Assembly (NCBI GenBank): GCA_022737715.1
Contig: JAIITD010000028.1
Coordinates: 1-16,012, forward strand
Direction of reading: 5' to 3'
DNA from: Veillonella sp.
GTDB lineage: Bacteria; Bacillota; Negativicutes; Veillonellales; Veillonellaceae
DNA length: 16,012 bases
Below are positions 1-5,945 of this stretch, one piece after another; position 1 is the stretch's first letter, and every line of letters begins with the position of its first letter. A program made the translations under genes and the position numbers. The notes beneath the pieces were generated by a model. That model was not told where the DNA came from, made no database searches, and saw only the letters and a program-made list of their open reading frames with translations.

Positions 1-150
1 GAACCACATATAGTGCTCGTTAGAATTAGAACAGGCCTGTACTAAATTACAGAACCACATATAGTGCTCGTTAGAATTAGAACAGGCCTGTACTAAATTG
101 CAGAATCACATATAGTGCTTCTTAGAATTAGAACAGGCCTGTTCTAATTT
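1..150. repeat. Tandem 51-bp repeats carrying a 20-bp palindrome (array 1)
   Basis: Three direct repeats with a 51-bp period; the array probably continues left of the window. Each unit carries the core TTAGAACAGGCCTGTACTAA (26-45 and 77-96) or the perfect palindrome TTAGAACAGGCCTGTTCTAA (128-147; symmetry extends over 126-149). Units 1 and 2 are almost identical over their full length, which suggests recent duplication. The same core recurs at 6755-6780 and 14001-14200. The period is near five helical turns, so the palindromes would lie on about the same DNA face. Function unknown. Confidence 0.9.
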
Positions 151-222
151 GTAGGACACATATATAGGGTTATTGGCTCTTATCCCCAAGTGTGAGAACT
201 AGAAATATGATGGAGATGATAT

Positions 223-354
223 ATGAATAACTGCTCATGCGTTTGTGTAATAAATGTATGCAAAACTAGAATAAAATTAAAAAATCCAGTAAGTATCTGG
301 CTTCATCACGTCATATATCAAAATATGAATAAGTGTACATATATTTGTCCTTGA
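223..354 (+). CDS. Possible 43-aa cysteine-rich small protein (doubtful)
   Basis: A short open frame starts at ATG 223 with TGGAG at 211-215 as a possible ribosome binding site and stops at TGA 352-354. The product would have six cysteines in 43 residues, starting MNNCSCVCVINVC, then a basic stretch. It ends exactly where the -35 box of the downstream metal-ATPase promoter begins. A cysteine-rich peptide beside a metal transporter could bind metal, but the region is AT-rich intergenic DNA with poor codon character, and a chance ORF is more likely. No family recognised. Apart from this frame, nothing was seen in 151-350. Confidence 0.15.
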   Translation: MNNCSCVCVINVCKTRIKLKNPVSIWLHHVIYQNMNKCTYICP

Positions 355-410
355 AAATATACCCCATAGGGTATATAGTGTAGTTAATAGGTATACCCCT
401 ATAGGTATAT
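351..410 (+). promoter_or_regulatory. Promoter with two CsoR-like operators upstream of the metal ATPase
   Basis: TTGAAA (351-356) and TATAGT (374-379) form a sigma-A-type promoter with a 17-bp spacer. The spacer and -10 are covered by the dyad ATATACCCCATAGGGTATAT (357-376), arms ATATACCC and GGGTATAT. A second similar site, GTATACCCCTATAGGTATAT, lies at 391-410, 34 bp downstream. AT-flanked C-tract/G-tract dyads of this kind are typical of the CsoR/RcnR family of copper or nickel/cobalt repressors (family knowledge). Occupancy would block RNA polymerase. The same arrangement precedes the small gene at 3309. Confidence 0.7.
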
Positions 411-507
411 AACGAGATAAAAACAACGTATAAAACAAGATCAAACATAAGATCTAATACAAATCGAACATGAATAGACATGTTTATAGCTTTCACAGGA
501 GGTACAT

Positions 508-2436
508 ATGGTAATGTGGAATGAAGCAAAAGAATGGTTCGCAGATCATAGCGAACAAGTGACATTGGCCATTGGTGGCATCGGTGTAGTATTGAGCTTG
601 GCTGGCATCCGATTGGGATTGCCCTTCGATTTAGCATGGCTCGCCATCATTTTTAATGGACTACCTATTGTGTGGGGCGCCGCAGAGGCGATGTACAAGG
701 AATTTGACGTAAAAGCAGATTTACTCGTGTCCTTAGCCCTCATCGCAGCAGTGGTCATCGGCGAATACTTTGCAGCCGCAGAAATTGCTTTCATCATGCA
801 ACTGGGCGCCATGCTCGAAGATTTCACTGTATCCAAAGCACAAGCGGGCATTGAACGTCTTGTTAAATTAACACCTACAACGGCGCGTGTTGTACGCAAC
901 GATAAGGAGCAAGTTGTTCCTGCAGATATCGTCGAAGTAGGCGATGTGATTCGCGTGTTGCCTGGTGAAATCATCCCTGTAGACGGTACAATTCGCATGG
1001 GTACCACATCCGTGGATCAATCCGTTATGACTGGCGAATCCATGCCGGTGGATAAAGTGGTAGGCGACGACGTATTCTCTGGTACGGTTAACCAATTTGG
1101 TGCCTTCGACATGGAGGCTACGAAGGCCGGCGAAGATAGTTCTATTCAGCGTATGATTAAGCTCGTTAAGGAAACGGACCCAGGCAATGCGAAAATCGTA
1201 AGCCTTGCAGATCGCTGGGCTACATGGATTGTGGTAATGGCCCTTCTTACAGCTGTTGGTACCTATCTTGTAACCGGCGAAATGATTCGCGCCGTGACGA
1301 TTCTCGTTGTGTTCTGTCCTTGCGCATTGGTGCTTGCAACGCCTGCTGCTATCATGGCCGCTATTTCCAATGCTAGTAAGCACGGTTTCCTCGTGCGTCG
1401 TGGTCACATTATGGAAGAATTGGCGAAGGTTGATACCATTACATTCGATAAAACGGGTACATTGACTCATGGTCGTCCTCAAGTGACTGCTGTAACGTCC
1501 GTTGGTTCCATGACAGACGATGATTTATATCATTTGGTGGCCTCTATTGAGCAAAAATCTGAGCATCCTTTGGGTAAGGCTATCGTGTCCGATTACACAG
1601 ATCATCATGAAGCGCCTTTGGCAACTGTTGAGGATGTTACCATCGTTCCTGGCAAGGGCCTCGAGGCTTCTATGAATGGTGAAAGCAGCACGCGCGTTCT
1701 TGCTGGTAATGCGGCGATGATGAACGTGGCTGGTGTTACCATTCCTGATTCTGTGAAAGCTGACGCTGCATCTTATTTAGGCCGTGGTGCCTCTATCATT
1801 TACGTGGCTGTTAATAATGTATTAGAAGGCTTTGTGGCCTTGGCGGACCGTGTTCGTTCTGAAAGCCGAGATGTAGTGGATGATTTGCATAGCCTTAATG
1901 TGACACCTGTATTGCTTACTGGCGATCATGGTACAACGGCGCAACACATTGCAAAACGACTCAATATGAGCCATGTTATCTCAGATTGCTTGCCAGAAGA
2001 TAAGATGAATACTGTATCTACATTGCAACAACAAGGTCATGTGGTAGCCATGGTTGGCGATGGTGTTAATGATGCACCAGCTCTTAAAAAAGCCGATGTT
2101 GGTATCGCCATGGGGGGCATGGGCAGCGATATTGCTGTAGAAGCATCCGATATCGTCCTCGTTAATGATACGATTGCTGAAATGCCTCATATGGTAGCGT
2201 TATCTAAACACATGATGCGCACTATAAAAATTAACTTAAGCTTTGCTCTTATTCTCAATGGCATTGCCATCATCTTGGCCATGATGGGTACACTTTCACC
2301 AGTATGGGGCGCCCTCGTACACAATGGTGGCAGCCTTCTCGTAGTACTTAACTCTGCATTATTATTGTCTTGGAAATATAAATCTAATTCTGACGAAGAC
2401 AGAAATCCATATGTAGGAAAACTTGTAAGCGATTAA
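508..2436 (+). CDS. P1B-type heavy-metal-translocating ATPase
   Basis: A 642-residue inner-membrane metal efflux pump. Visible landmarks: actuator TGES at 175-178, intramembrane metal motif CPC at 270-272, phosphorylation loop DKTGT with Asp314, the SEHP motif of P1B pumps at 351-354, and hinge GDGVNDAP at 517-524. The last transmembrane region has HNGGS at 605-609 followed by LVVLN. There is no N-terminal HMA/CxxC metal-binding domain, and the C-terminal signatures of classical Cu+ (MxxSS) or Zn/Cd (DxG) pumps are absent, so the metal is uncertain. The start has AGGAGG at 497-502; ATG 514 is an alternative. The promoter carries CsoR-like operators, favouring induction by Cu, Ni or Co. The nitroreductase gene follows after 71 bp with no terminator seen, so they are probably cotranscribed. 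Confidence 0.93.
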   Translation: MVMWNEAKEWFADHSEQVTLAIGGIGVVLSLAGIRLGLPFDLAWLAIIFNGLPIVWGAAEAMYKEFDVKADLLVSLALIAAVVIGEYFAAAEIAFIMQLGAMLEDFTVSKAQAGIERLVKLTPTTARVVRNDKEQVVPADIVEVGDVIRVLPGEIIPVDGTIRMGTTSVDQSVMTGESMPVDKVVGDDVFSGTVNQFGAFDMEATKAGEDSSIQRMIKLVKETDPGNAKIVSLADRWATWIVVMALLTAVGTYLVTGEMIRAVTILVVFCPCALVLATPAAIMAAISNASKHGFLVRRGHIMEELAKVDTITFDKTGTLTHGRPQVTAVTSVGSMTDDDLYHLVASIEQKSEHPLGKAIVSDYTDHHEAPLATVEDVTIVPGKGLEASMNGESSTRVLAGNAAMMNVAGVTIPDSVKADAASYLGRGASIIYVAVNNVLEGFVALADRVRSESRDVVDDLHSLNVTPVLLTGDHGTTAQHIAKRLNMSHVISDCLPEDKMNTVSTLQQQGHVVAMVGDGVNDAPALKKADVGIAMGGMGSDIAVEASDIVLVNDTIAEMPHMVALSKHMMRTIKINLSFALILNGIAIILAMMGTLSPVWGALVHNGGSLLVVLNSALLLSWKYKSNSDEDRNPYVGKLVSD

Positions 2437-2469
2437 TAATCCGTATGTAGGAAAACTTGTAAGCAATCA
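2405..2469 (+). repeat. 34-bp tandem duplication across the ATPase stop codon
   Basis: Two imperfect copies of 31 bp (2405-2435 and 2439-2469) share TATGTAGGAAAACTTGTAAG. The first copy encodes the pump's last residues (NPYVGKLVSD) and its stop; the second lies just downstream and would encode nearly the same residues in another frame position. It looks like a slippage-type duplication of the gene's 3' end. Confidence 0.8.
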
Positions 2470-2507
2470 ATAGTTCATAGTAGAATACTCTCAAAAGGAG
2501 GTTTATC

Positions 2508-3098
2508 ATGAATACATTAGAATGCATAAAAACACGTCATAGTACGCGAAAATTTAAATTTGAACCGGTTGCACAAGAATTGCTCGATACCGTTATCGAT
2601 GCAGGCCGTCGCGCACCAACAGGGGGCAATTTACAGCCTACACATTTTATGGTCATTACCAATCCTGATGTGTTGAACGAACTAGTAACCCTTGTCCAAG
2701 AAGAGTATGGTAAAACGGAAGTAACGGAACAAACACCGCCATACATGGTGAACATCATTAAAATGTCCAAAGAGGGCAAATTTGTATTCCATTACAATGC
2801 ACCGGTACTCATCGTATTGGCTCATAAACCTGTGCTAGCCAATAATTTCTCTGACACAGCTTGTGCTATGGAAAACATGATGCTTGCCTGCAACGAACTA
2901 GACTTGGGATCCTGCTGGGTTAACCAATTGCGCCACCTCCAAGACAACGAACGCTTAATCAAACGCCTTCGCGAACTCGGCATGGGCGATGATGAAAAAG
3001 TATACGCTAGCCTTGCACTTGGCTATCCAGACTTGCCAAATGGACTAAACCGCAGAGAACTCGATATCAAAGGTAATCCTGTAACCTATATTGACTAA
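2508..3098 (+). CDS. Nitroreductase family FMN-dependent oxidoreductase
   Basis: A 196-residue cytosolic flavoprotein of the nitroreductase fold, normal length for the family. The N-terminus has the FMN-phosphate-binding pattern RHSTRKF (Arg10, Ser12, Arg14), then APTGGNLQP at about 36-44, which matches the family's APS/T-x-x-N-x-QP motif. The C-terminal half has the usual LGSCWVNQLRHL and LALGYP stretches. Such enzymes reduce nitro compounds, quinones or flavins with NAD(P)H; the true substrate cannot be read from sequence. Start ATG has AAGGAGG just upstream. It lies 71 bp after the metal ATPase and shares its terminator at 3111-3137, so it is probably under the same metal-responsive promoter, perhaps dealing with redox stress caused by metal. 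Confidence 0.9.
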   Translation: MNTLECIKTRHSTRKFKFEPVAQELLDTVIDAGRRAPTGGNLQPTHFMVITNPDVLNELVTLVQEEYGKTEVTEQTPPYMVNIIKMSKEGKFVFHYNAPVLIVLAHKPVLANNFSDTACAMENMMLACNELDLGSCWVNQLRHLQDNERLIKRLRELGMGDDEKVYASLALGYPDLPNGLNRRELDIKGNPVTYID

Positions 3099-3110
3099 TA
3101 ACTACACATT

Positions 3111-3137
3111 AAAGGGTCGCGTAAGCGGCCCTTTTTG
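3111..3137 (+). terminator. Intrinsic terminator of the ATPase-nitroreductase operon
   Basis: Stem AAAGGGTCGC (3111-3120), loop GTAA, stem GCGGCCCTTT (3125-3134) with one G-T pair, then a T tract. Almost the same hairpin recurs at 3556-3579 after the next small gene. Confidence 0.9.
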
Positions 3138-3204
3138 TTTCCCCTTATAATGGATTTTATTCTAAAAAAATATTAGGAATTTACAACAACAGTAAAATTA
3201 GCAC

Positions 3205-3261
3205 TTGCCAATATACCTATACGGGTATATAGTATATAATAAAAAATACACATGGGGGTAT
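3205..3261 (+). promoter_or_regulatory. Promoter with CsoR-like operator upstream of the 71-aa gene
   Basis: TTGCCA (3205-3210) and TATAGT (3228-3233) are spaced by 17 bp. The spacer and -10 hold the dyad ATATACCTATACGGGTATAT (3211-3230), with the same 20-bp size and outer arms as the site at 357-376 (15 of 20 identical). A second, weaker half-symmetric site, ATACACATGGGGGTAT, is at 3246-3261, 35 bp downstream, matching the 34-bp spacing of the ATPase promoter. A common repressor is inferred. Confidence 0.65.
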
Positions 3262-3308
3262 AGATTGGTAATACTATTACTAATGATACAGTTTAGTTGG
3301 AGGCAACT

Positions 3309-3524
3309 ATGGTAACGCGAAGCACAATAAAAGACTGGTTTGTCAATCATACGAAACCAATACGAATGGTAATGAACACATTAGATCATACAGATGTAGT
3401 ATCCATGCCTGTTATGCCCATCCAATGGAATAGCGTATCTCAAAATGCCTTAACTTGGACCATGCTCGTCGACATGGCTGCGGTAGATGAAAAAACAACT
3501 CATACAAATTCATATCATAATTAA
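3309..3524 (+). CDS. Small protein (71 aa), N-terminus resembling the neighbouring metal ATPase
   Basis: No known family recognised. The ATG at 3309 is chosen because GGAGG (3299-3303) sits 5 bp before it; an earlier in-frame TTG at 3297 overlaps that site. The first 14 residues align without gaps with the ATPase start: M1, V2, K8, W10, F11 and H14 are identical and residues 9 and 13 conservative (KDWFVNH versus KEWFADH); the first 51 nt are identical at 33 positions. The rest is methionine-rich (MVMN, MPVMP) with several histidines and no clear transmembrane segment. The promoter/operator and terminator also mirror those of the ATPase operon. It may be a decayed internal-deletion copy of that gene, or a small metal-responsive protein coregulated with the pump. 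Confidence 0.6.
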   Translation: MVTRSTIKDWFVNHTKPIRMVMNTLDHTDVVSMPVMPIQWNSVSQNALTWTMLVDMAAVDEKTTHTNSYHN

Positions 3525-3555
3525 GGATATATTTAATACTAAACGGATTTAACAC

Positions 3556-3586
3556 AAAGGGTCGCGTAGGCGACCCTTTTCTTTTT
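3556..3586 (+). terminator. Intrinsic terminator of the 71-aa gene
   Basis: Perfect stem AAAGGGTCGC (3556-3565) / GCGACCCTTT (3570-3579), loop GTAG, then a T-rich tail. Near-copy of the terminator at 3111-3137. Confidence 0.9.
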
Positions 3587-3690
3587 TCAAAATCTTTATA
3601 AATTCCTAATGGATTCTAATGTAAAATGCTATATTGCGATTAGCTAAATATAGATTAGCGTTCATGGTGGATGTGTGGGTGTTTTGAAGC

Positions 3691-3731
3691 CGACTTTGGC
3701 CCTGCGGAGCCCGTAGGGCGGAGACAGACCC
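3691..3731 (+). repeat. REP-like module, copy 1
   Basis: A 41-nt GC-rich module beginning CGACTTTGGCCCTGCGGAGC and containing the small hairpin GCCC-GTA-GGGC. It matches 38 of 41 positions at 11760-11800 and recurs inverted at 11519-11559. Unlike those, this copy is not enclosed by an evident long stem. It lies in the non-coding stretch between the 71-aa gene and the regulator gene. Confidence 0.75.
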
Positions 3732-3745
3732 TTCCTTTATACAGT

Positions 3746-3877
3746 TTTGTAAATTCTTACAGCGCTTAGTGTGTAGAATAGATGAGGGGGAAAAATGACT
3801 TCGGGCTCCGCTTGCGCAGTAGCGTGTCATTTTTCCCCCTCATCTATGAAACCGTAAGTTGCTGAAGAATTTACAAA
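3746..3877. repeat. Large nested inverted repeat (cruciform or MITE-like element)
   Basis: The outer stem is 3746-3763 against 3861-3877 (17 bp, one bulged A, beginning TTTGTAAATTCTT). The inner stem is 22 bp and perfect: 3778-3799 against 3826-3847, containing GATGAGGGGGAAAAATGAC. The 26-nt apical loop holds TTCGGGCTCCGC, whose complement resembles part of the REP-like module. The element ends 6 bp before the -35 box of the regulator gene. ATAGATGAGGGGGA occurs again alone at 7106-7119. Confidence 0.8.
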
Positions 3878-3883
3878 GATGTA

Positions 3884-3914
3884 TTGACCGCTTAATGGAA
3901 AATTGTGTACAATT
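3884..3914 (+). promoter_or_regulatory. Promoter and likely self-operator of the OhrR-like gene
   Basis: TTGACC (3884-3889) and TACAAT (3908-3913) are 18 bp apart. The dyad AATTGT-GT-ACAATT (3901-3914) covers the -10, with A/T runs extending the symmetry. AATTGT/ACAATT half-sites resemble the OhrR operator described in Bacillus (TACAATTAAATTGTA), fitting autorepression by the protein encoded next. Confidence 0.6.
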
Positions 3915-3955
3915 ATTTTAGAAATATTAATGTGTGTGTAATGGAGGGCTAGTTA

Positions 3956-4477
3956 ATGGCAAAAATAGGTACATTGGAAGGTTATAATCGCGTTTCAGAA
4001 GTTCCAGAAGATGATTATTTAATGTTGGAAAATCAATTGGGATTCCCTTTGTATGTAGTAGCAAAGGAAATCGTCAATGCGTATCGTCCGCATTTGGAAC
4101 CTTTGAATTTAACATATACTCAATACATTGTCATGATGGCGTTGTGGCAATACGGTGAATTATCCGTTAAGGAATTAGGGCAAGTATTGCGCCTTGATTC
4201 CGGTACATTGACACCATTGCTTAAGAAATTGGAATTAAAAGGATTCTTAAAACGTAAACGCAGTCGTAATGATGAACGCGTGGTTATGGTTACCCTTTCA
4301 GAAGAAGGTTATGCACTTCGCAAGGACGCTATTGAAGTACCTAAAAAACTAGTCGCTAGCACGCAAGAAGTTTTTACCGTTCATGAAGCTGCAGAATTGA
4401 GAAAACTACTTAATAAATTATTAGATACTATCGATGCAGCTCATGGTGTTATCAATCCTGAAGATATTAAACGGTAA
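3956..4477 (+). CDS. MarR-family transcriptional regulator, OhrR-like but cysteine-less
   Basis: A 173-residue dimeric winged-helix DNA-binding repressor. The run LENQLGFPLY (25-34 in context), LNLTYTQY, LDSGTLTPLLKKLE (recognition helix) and RNDER (wing) follows the OhrR subfamily of organic-peroxide sensors closely. OhrR proteins sense peroxide with a conserved N-terminal cysteine (LENQLCFLLY in Bacillus); here that position is Gly29 and there is no cysteine anywhere in the protein, although the two supporting tyrosines (Tyr43, Tyr54) are kept. It is also about 20 residues longer at its N-terminus and C-terminus than Bacillus OhrR. Start ATG has GGAGGG 7 bp upstream. It probably represses itself through the dyad at 3901-3914; no ohr gene is visible here. 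The ligand must be something other than a thiol-oxidising peroxide. Confidence 0.92.
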   Translation: MAKIGTLEGYNRVSEVPEDDYLMLENQLGFPLYVVAKEIVNAYRPHLEPLNLTYTQYIVMMALWQYGELSVKELGQVLRLDSGTLTPLLKKLELKGFLKRKRSRNDERVVMVTLSEEGYALRKDAIEVPKKLVASTQEVFTVHEAAELRKLLNKLLDTIDAAHGVINPEDIKR

Positions 4478-4480
4478 ATG

Positions 4481-4489
4481 TGATATAAT
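4481..4489 (+). promoter_or_regulatory. Possible extended -10 promoter for the secreted protein gene
   Basis: TGATATAAT carries a TG dinucleotide one base before TATAAT (4484-4489), just after the regulator's stop codon. No good -35 is seen, as is common for extended -10 promoters. It would let the secreted-protein gene be transcribed separately from the regulator. Confidence 0.4.
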
Positions 4490-4562
4490 TTAATCAGATA
4501 TTGTATTATTGGGTCATAGAGAGTAGACCTAGTGTTACCCGTTTAGGGTGGAGGCGAACATT

Positions 4563-4994
4563 ATGAATAAGAAATTAGTTACCACATTTGCTCTTGCAGC
4601 AACATTATTGGTTGGTTCCGTAGCGAGTGCTGCTAACTGGAACGGTTTGGCAAATTACCCAGAAGTGCCAAATAGTGCAAACGGTACAGAAACTTATTAC
4701 TTCGACAAAGCATCTCAATTTAATTTGATCGATGGTAGCCGCAACTATGTATTCGGTATTAATGTAGTAAATATGCATAACAACCAATACGGTGAAGCTA
4801 CATTGTTCAAATATATTGTGCATCCTAGCTTGCACACTGTATATCGCTTTGCTCCAGATGGTCAATTGTACCAAATCAATCCTGGCACAAATGAATTCAA
4901 CATGTTTAAAGCTGCTTGGAAAGAAGTATATGGCACAGACTTTGCATTCCCTGATGTAAATGCTGTTCCTGCAACTGTAAACGTTCATGCATAA
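4563..4994 (+). CDS. Small secreted protein of unknown function
   Basis: A 143-residue protein with a typical Sec signal peptide: MNKK, a hydrophobic core to about residue 20, and a likely cut after ASA (residue 23). The mature part of about 120 residues has many aromatic residues and Asn, no cysteine, and no motif I recognise. The ATG at 4563 is chosen because GGAGG is at 4550-4554; an in-frame GTG at 4548 overlaps that site. In a diderm cell the product would be periplasmic or outer-envelope. It follows the regulator gene by 85 bp and has its own candidate promoter; regulation by the neighbour is possible but not shown. A hairpin at 5022-5057 follows. Confidence 0.8.
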   Translation: MNKKLVTTFALAATLLVGSVASAANWNGLANYPEVPNSANGTETYYFDKASQFNLIDGSRNYVFGINVVNMHNNQYGEATLFKYIVHPSLHTVYRFAPDGQLYQINPGTNEFNMFKAAWKEVYGTDFAFPDVNAVPATVNVHA

Positions 4995-5021
4995 TAATTA
5001 AATACTTATAATGATACGTAT

Positions 5022-5057
5022 AATGGTGAAAGTTCTTTATAAGGGGCTTTCACCATT
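5022..5057 (+). terminator. Hairpin after the secreted protein gene, probable terminator
   Basis: Stem AATGGTGAAAG (5022-5032) pairs perfectly with CTTTCACCATT (5047-5057). The following tract (GTTGTATATATAT) is only moderately T-rich, so termination may be partial. The GGTGAAAG arm recurs as direct repeats at 5112-5149. Confidence 0.65.
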
Positions 5058-5111
5058 GTTGTATATATATGAATGGATAGGTATTATATAATTATGATGA
5101 TAGATTGTATA

Positions 5112-5149
5112 TTAGGTGAAAGCTTATTAATTATATGTTAGGTGAAAGC
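5112..5149 (+). repeat. Direct repeat TTAGGTGAAAGC upstream of the CMD gene
   Basis: TTAGGTGAAAGC occurs at 5112-5123 and 5138-5149, 26 bp apart, in the leader of the CMD-family gene. The 8-mer GGTGAAAG also forms an arm of the hairpin at 5022-5057. It could be a binding site or a slippage product. Confidence 0.6.
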
Positions 5150-5174
5150 CAAACAATTATTTTAGGAGGTAAGG

Positions 5175-5945
5175 ATGGCAAAATCTGAATTTGCGCAAGC
5201 CTATACGGAACGCATGTTCCCTGATATTGCATCGCCAGCGGGATATATAGACCCTGAGTTTGAAGATCTATTTGAAAACTTTGCCTTTCACGAGGTCATT
5301 ACGGAGGATGGCTGTAATGTAGCAGCCCATAGTCGCTTCCTAGCCATTTTAGCAACCTTAGTTGGCGGAGGCGCTACAGAGGAATATTCGTTGATGATGC
5401 CAGCTGCCTTAAATTTTGGCGTCATTCCTGATGAAATTGTAGAACTCATTTATCAAGCAGTACCATACCTTGGTATTGGCAAGGTACGTCCGTTCTTTAA
5501 GATTACCAATAAGATCCTTGATTATCGGGATGAAGAAATTCAAAATCCTCATCGTAGCACAATCACTAGTGAAAATCGCCTTGAAAAGGGCATCGAAAAG
5601 CAAGTTGAAATCTGGGGCGAAGGGATGCGGAACTTTTACCAATCAGGACCTGAAGATATGCGTCATATTAATAAATGGTTAGCCAACATGTTCGGTGATT
5701 ACTATACCCGTAAGGGTCTTAGTACCAAACAACGAGAGTTGATTACGTTCTGTTTCCTCATGGCCCAAGGAGGCTGTGAAGCGCAGCTTAAGGCGCATGT
5801 CATTGGTAATTTGAATGTAGGAAATGATAAGAAATTTTTGATTAGCATTGCATCTCAATGTGTACCGTATATTGGTTATCCACGTGTGTTGAATGCATTG
5901 TCTTGCATTAATGCGGGCTTTGCCGAATGGGAAGCAAATCAATAA
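5175..5945 (+). CDS. Carboxymuconolactone decarboxylase (CMD) family protein, two CMD domains
   Basis: A 256-residue soluble all-helical protein. Two CMD units are visible: residues 50-112 (SRFLAILATLVGGG, then NFGVIPDEIVELIYQ) and 175-245 (STKQRELITFCFLMAQGG, then IGNLNVG and VPYIGYPRVLNAL). The family includes gamma-CMD and AhpD-like reductases; the AhpD CxxC pair is absent, so thiol peroxidase-reductase activity is unlikely. The second unit keeps the QREL and GGCEAQLKAH pattern of the decarboxylase branch. Its substrate cannot be given. Start ATG has AGGAGG 5 bp upstream. The 3' end of the gene forms the first unit of a 19-bp tandem repeat. The M50 peptidase gene follows after 98 bp and may be cotranscribed, as no terminator is seen between them. 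Confidence 0.85.
   Translation: MAKSEFAQAYTERMFPDIASPAGYIDPEFEDLFENFAFHEVITEDGCNVAAHSRFLAILATLVGGGATEEYSLMMPAALNFGVIPDEIVELIYQAVPYLGIGKVRPFFKITNKILDYRDEEIQNPHRSTITSENRLEKGIEKQVEIWGEGMRNFYQSGPEDMRHINKWLANMFGDYYTRKGLSTKQRELITFCFLMAQGGCEAQLKAHVIGNLNVGNDKKFLISIASQCVPYIGYPRVLNALSCINAGFAEWEANQ

Noticed and set aside
26..147. LexA (SOS) boxes in the GAACAGGCCTGTTC palindromes
   Set aside because: The Gram-positive LexA box has four bases between GAAC and GTTC; here there are six, and the sites lie at gene ends or in arrays rather than over promoters.
1..150. CRISPR array at the window start or at 14001-14200
   Set aside because: Spacers are nearly identical between units within an array and the repeat is a full palindrome; no cas genes are nearby.
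311..637. Minus-strand ORF of 108 codons over the ATPase promoter
   Set aside because: It overlaps a strong promoter and the start of a well-supported gene and has no recognisable domain.
868..1482. Minus-strand 204-codon ORF inside the ATPase gene
   Set aside because: Antisense shadow of a gene with all P-type ATPase motifs; its composition (His/Asn-rich) is typical of such shadows.
3606..3830. Minus-strand ORF of 74 codons
   Set aside because: It is an open frame through the REP-like module and cruciform, with no ribosome binding site and no family resemblance.
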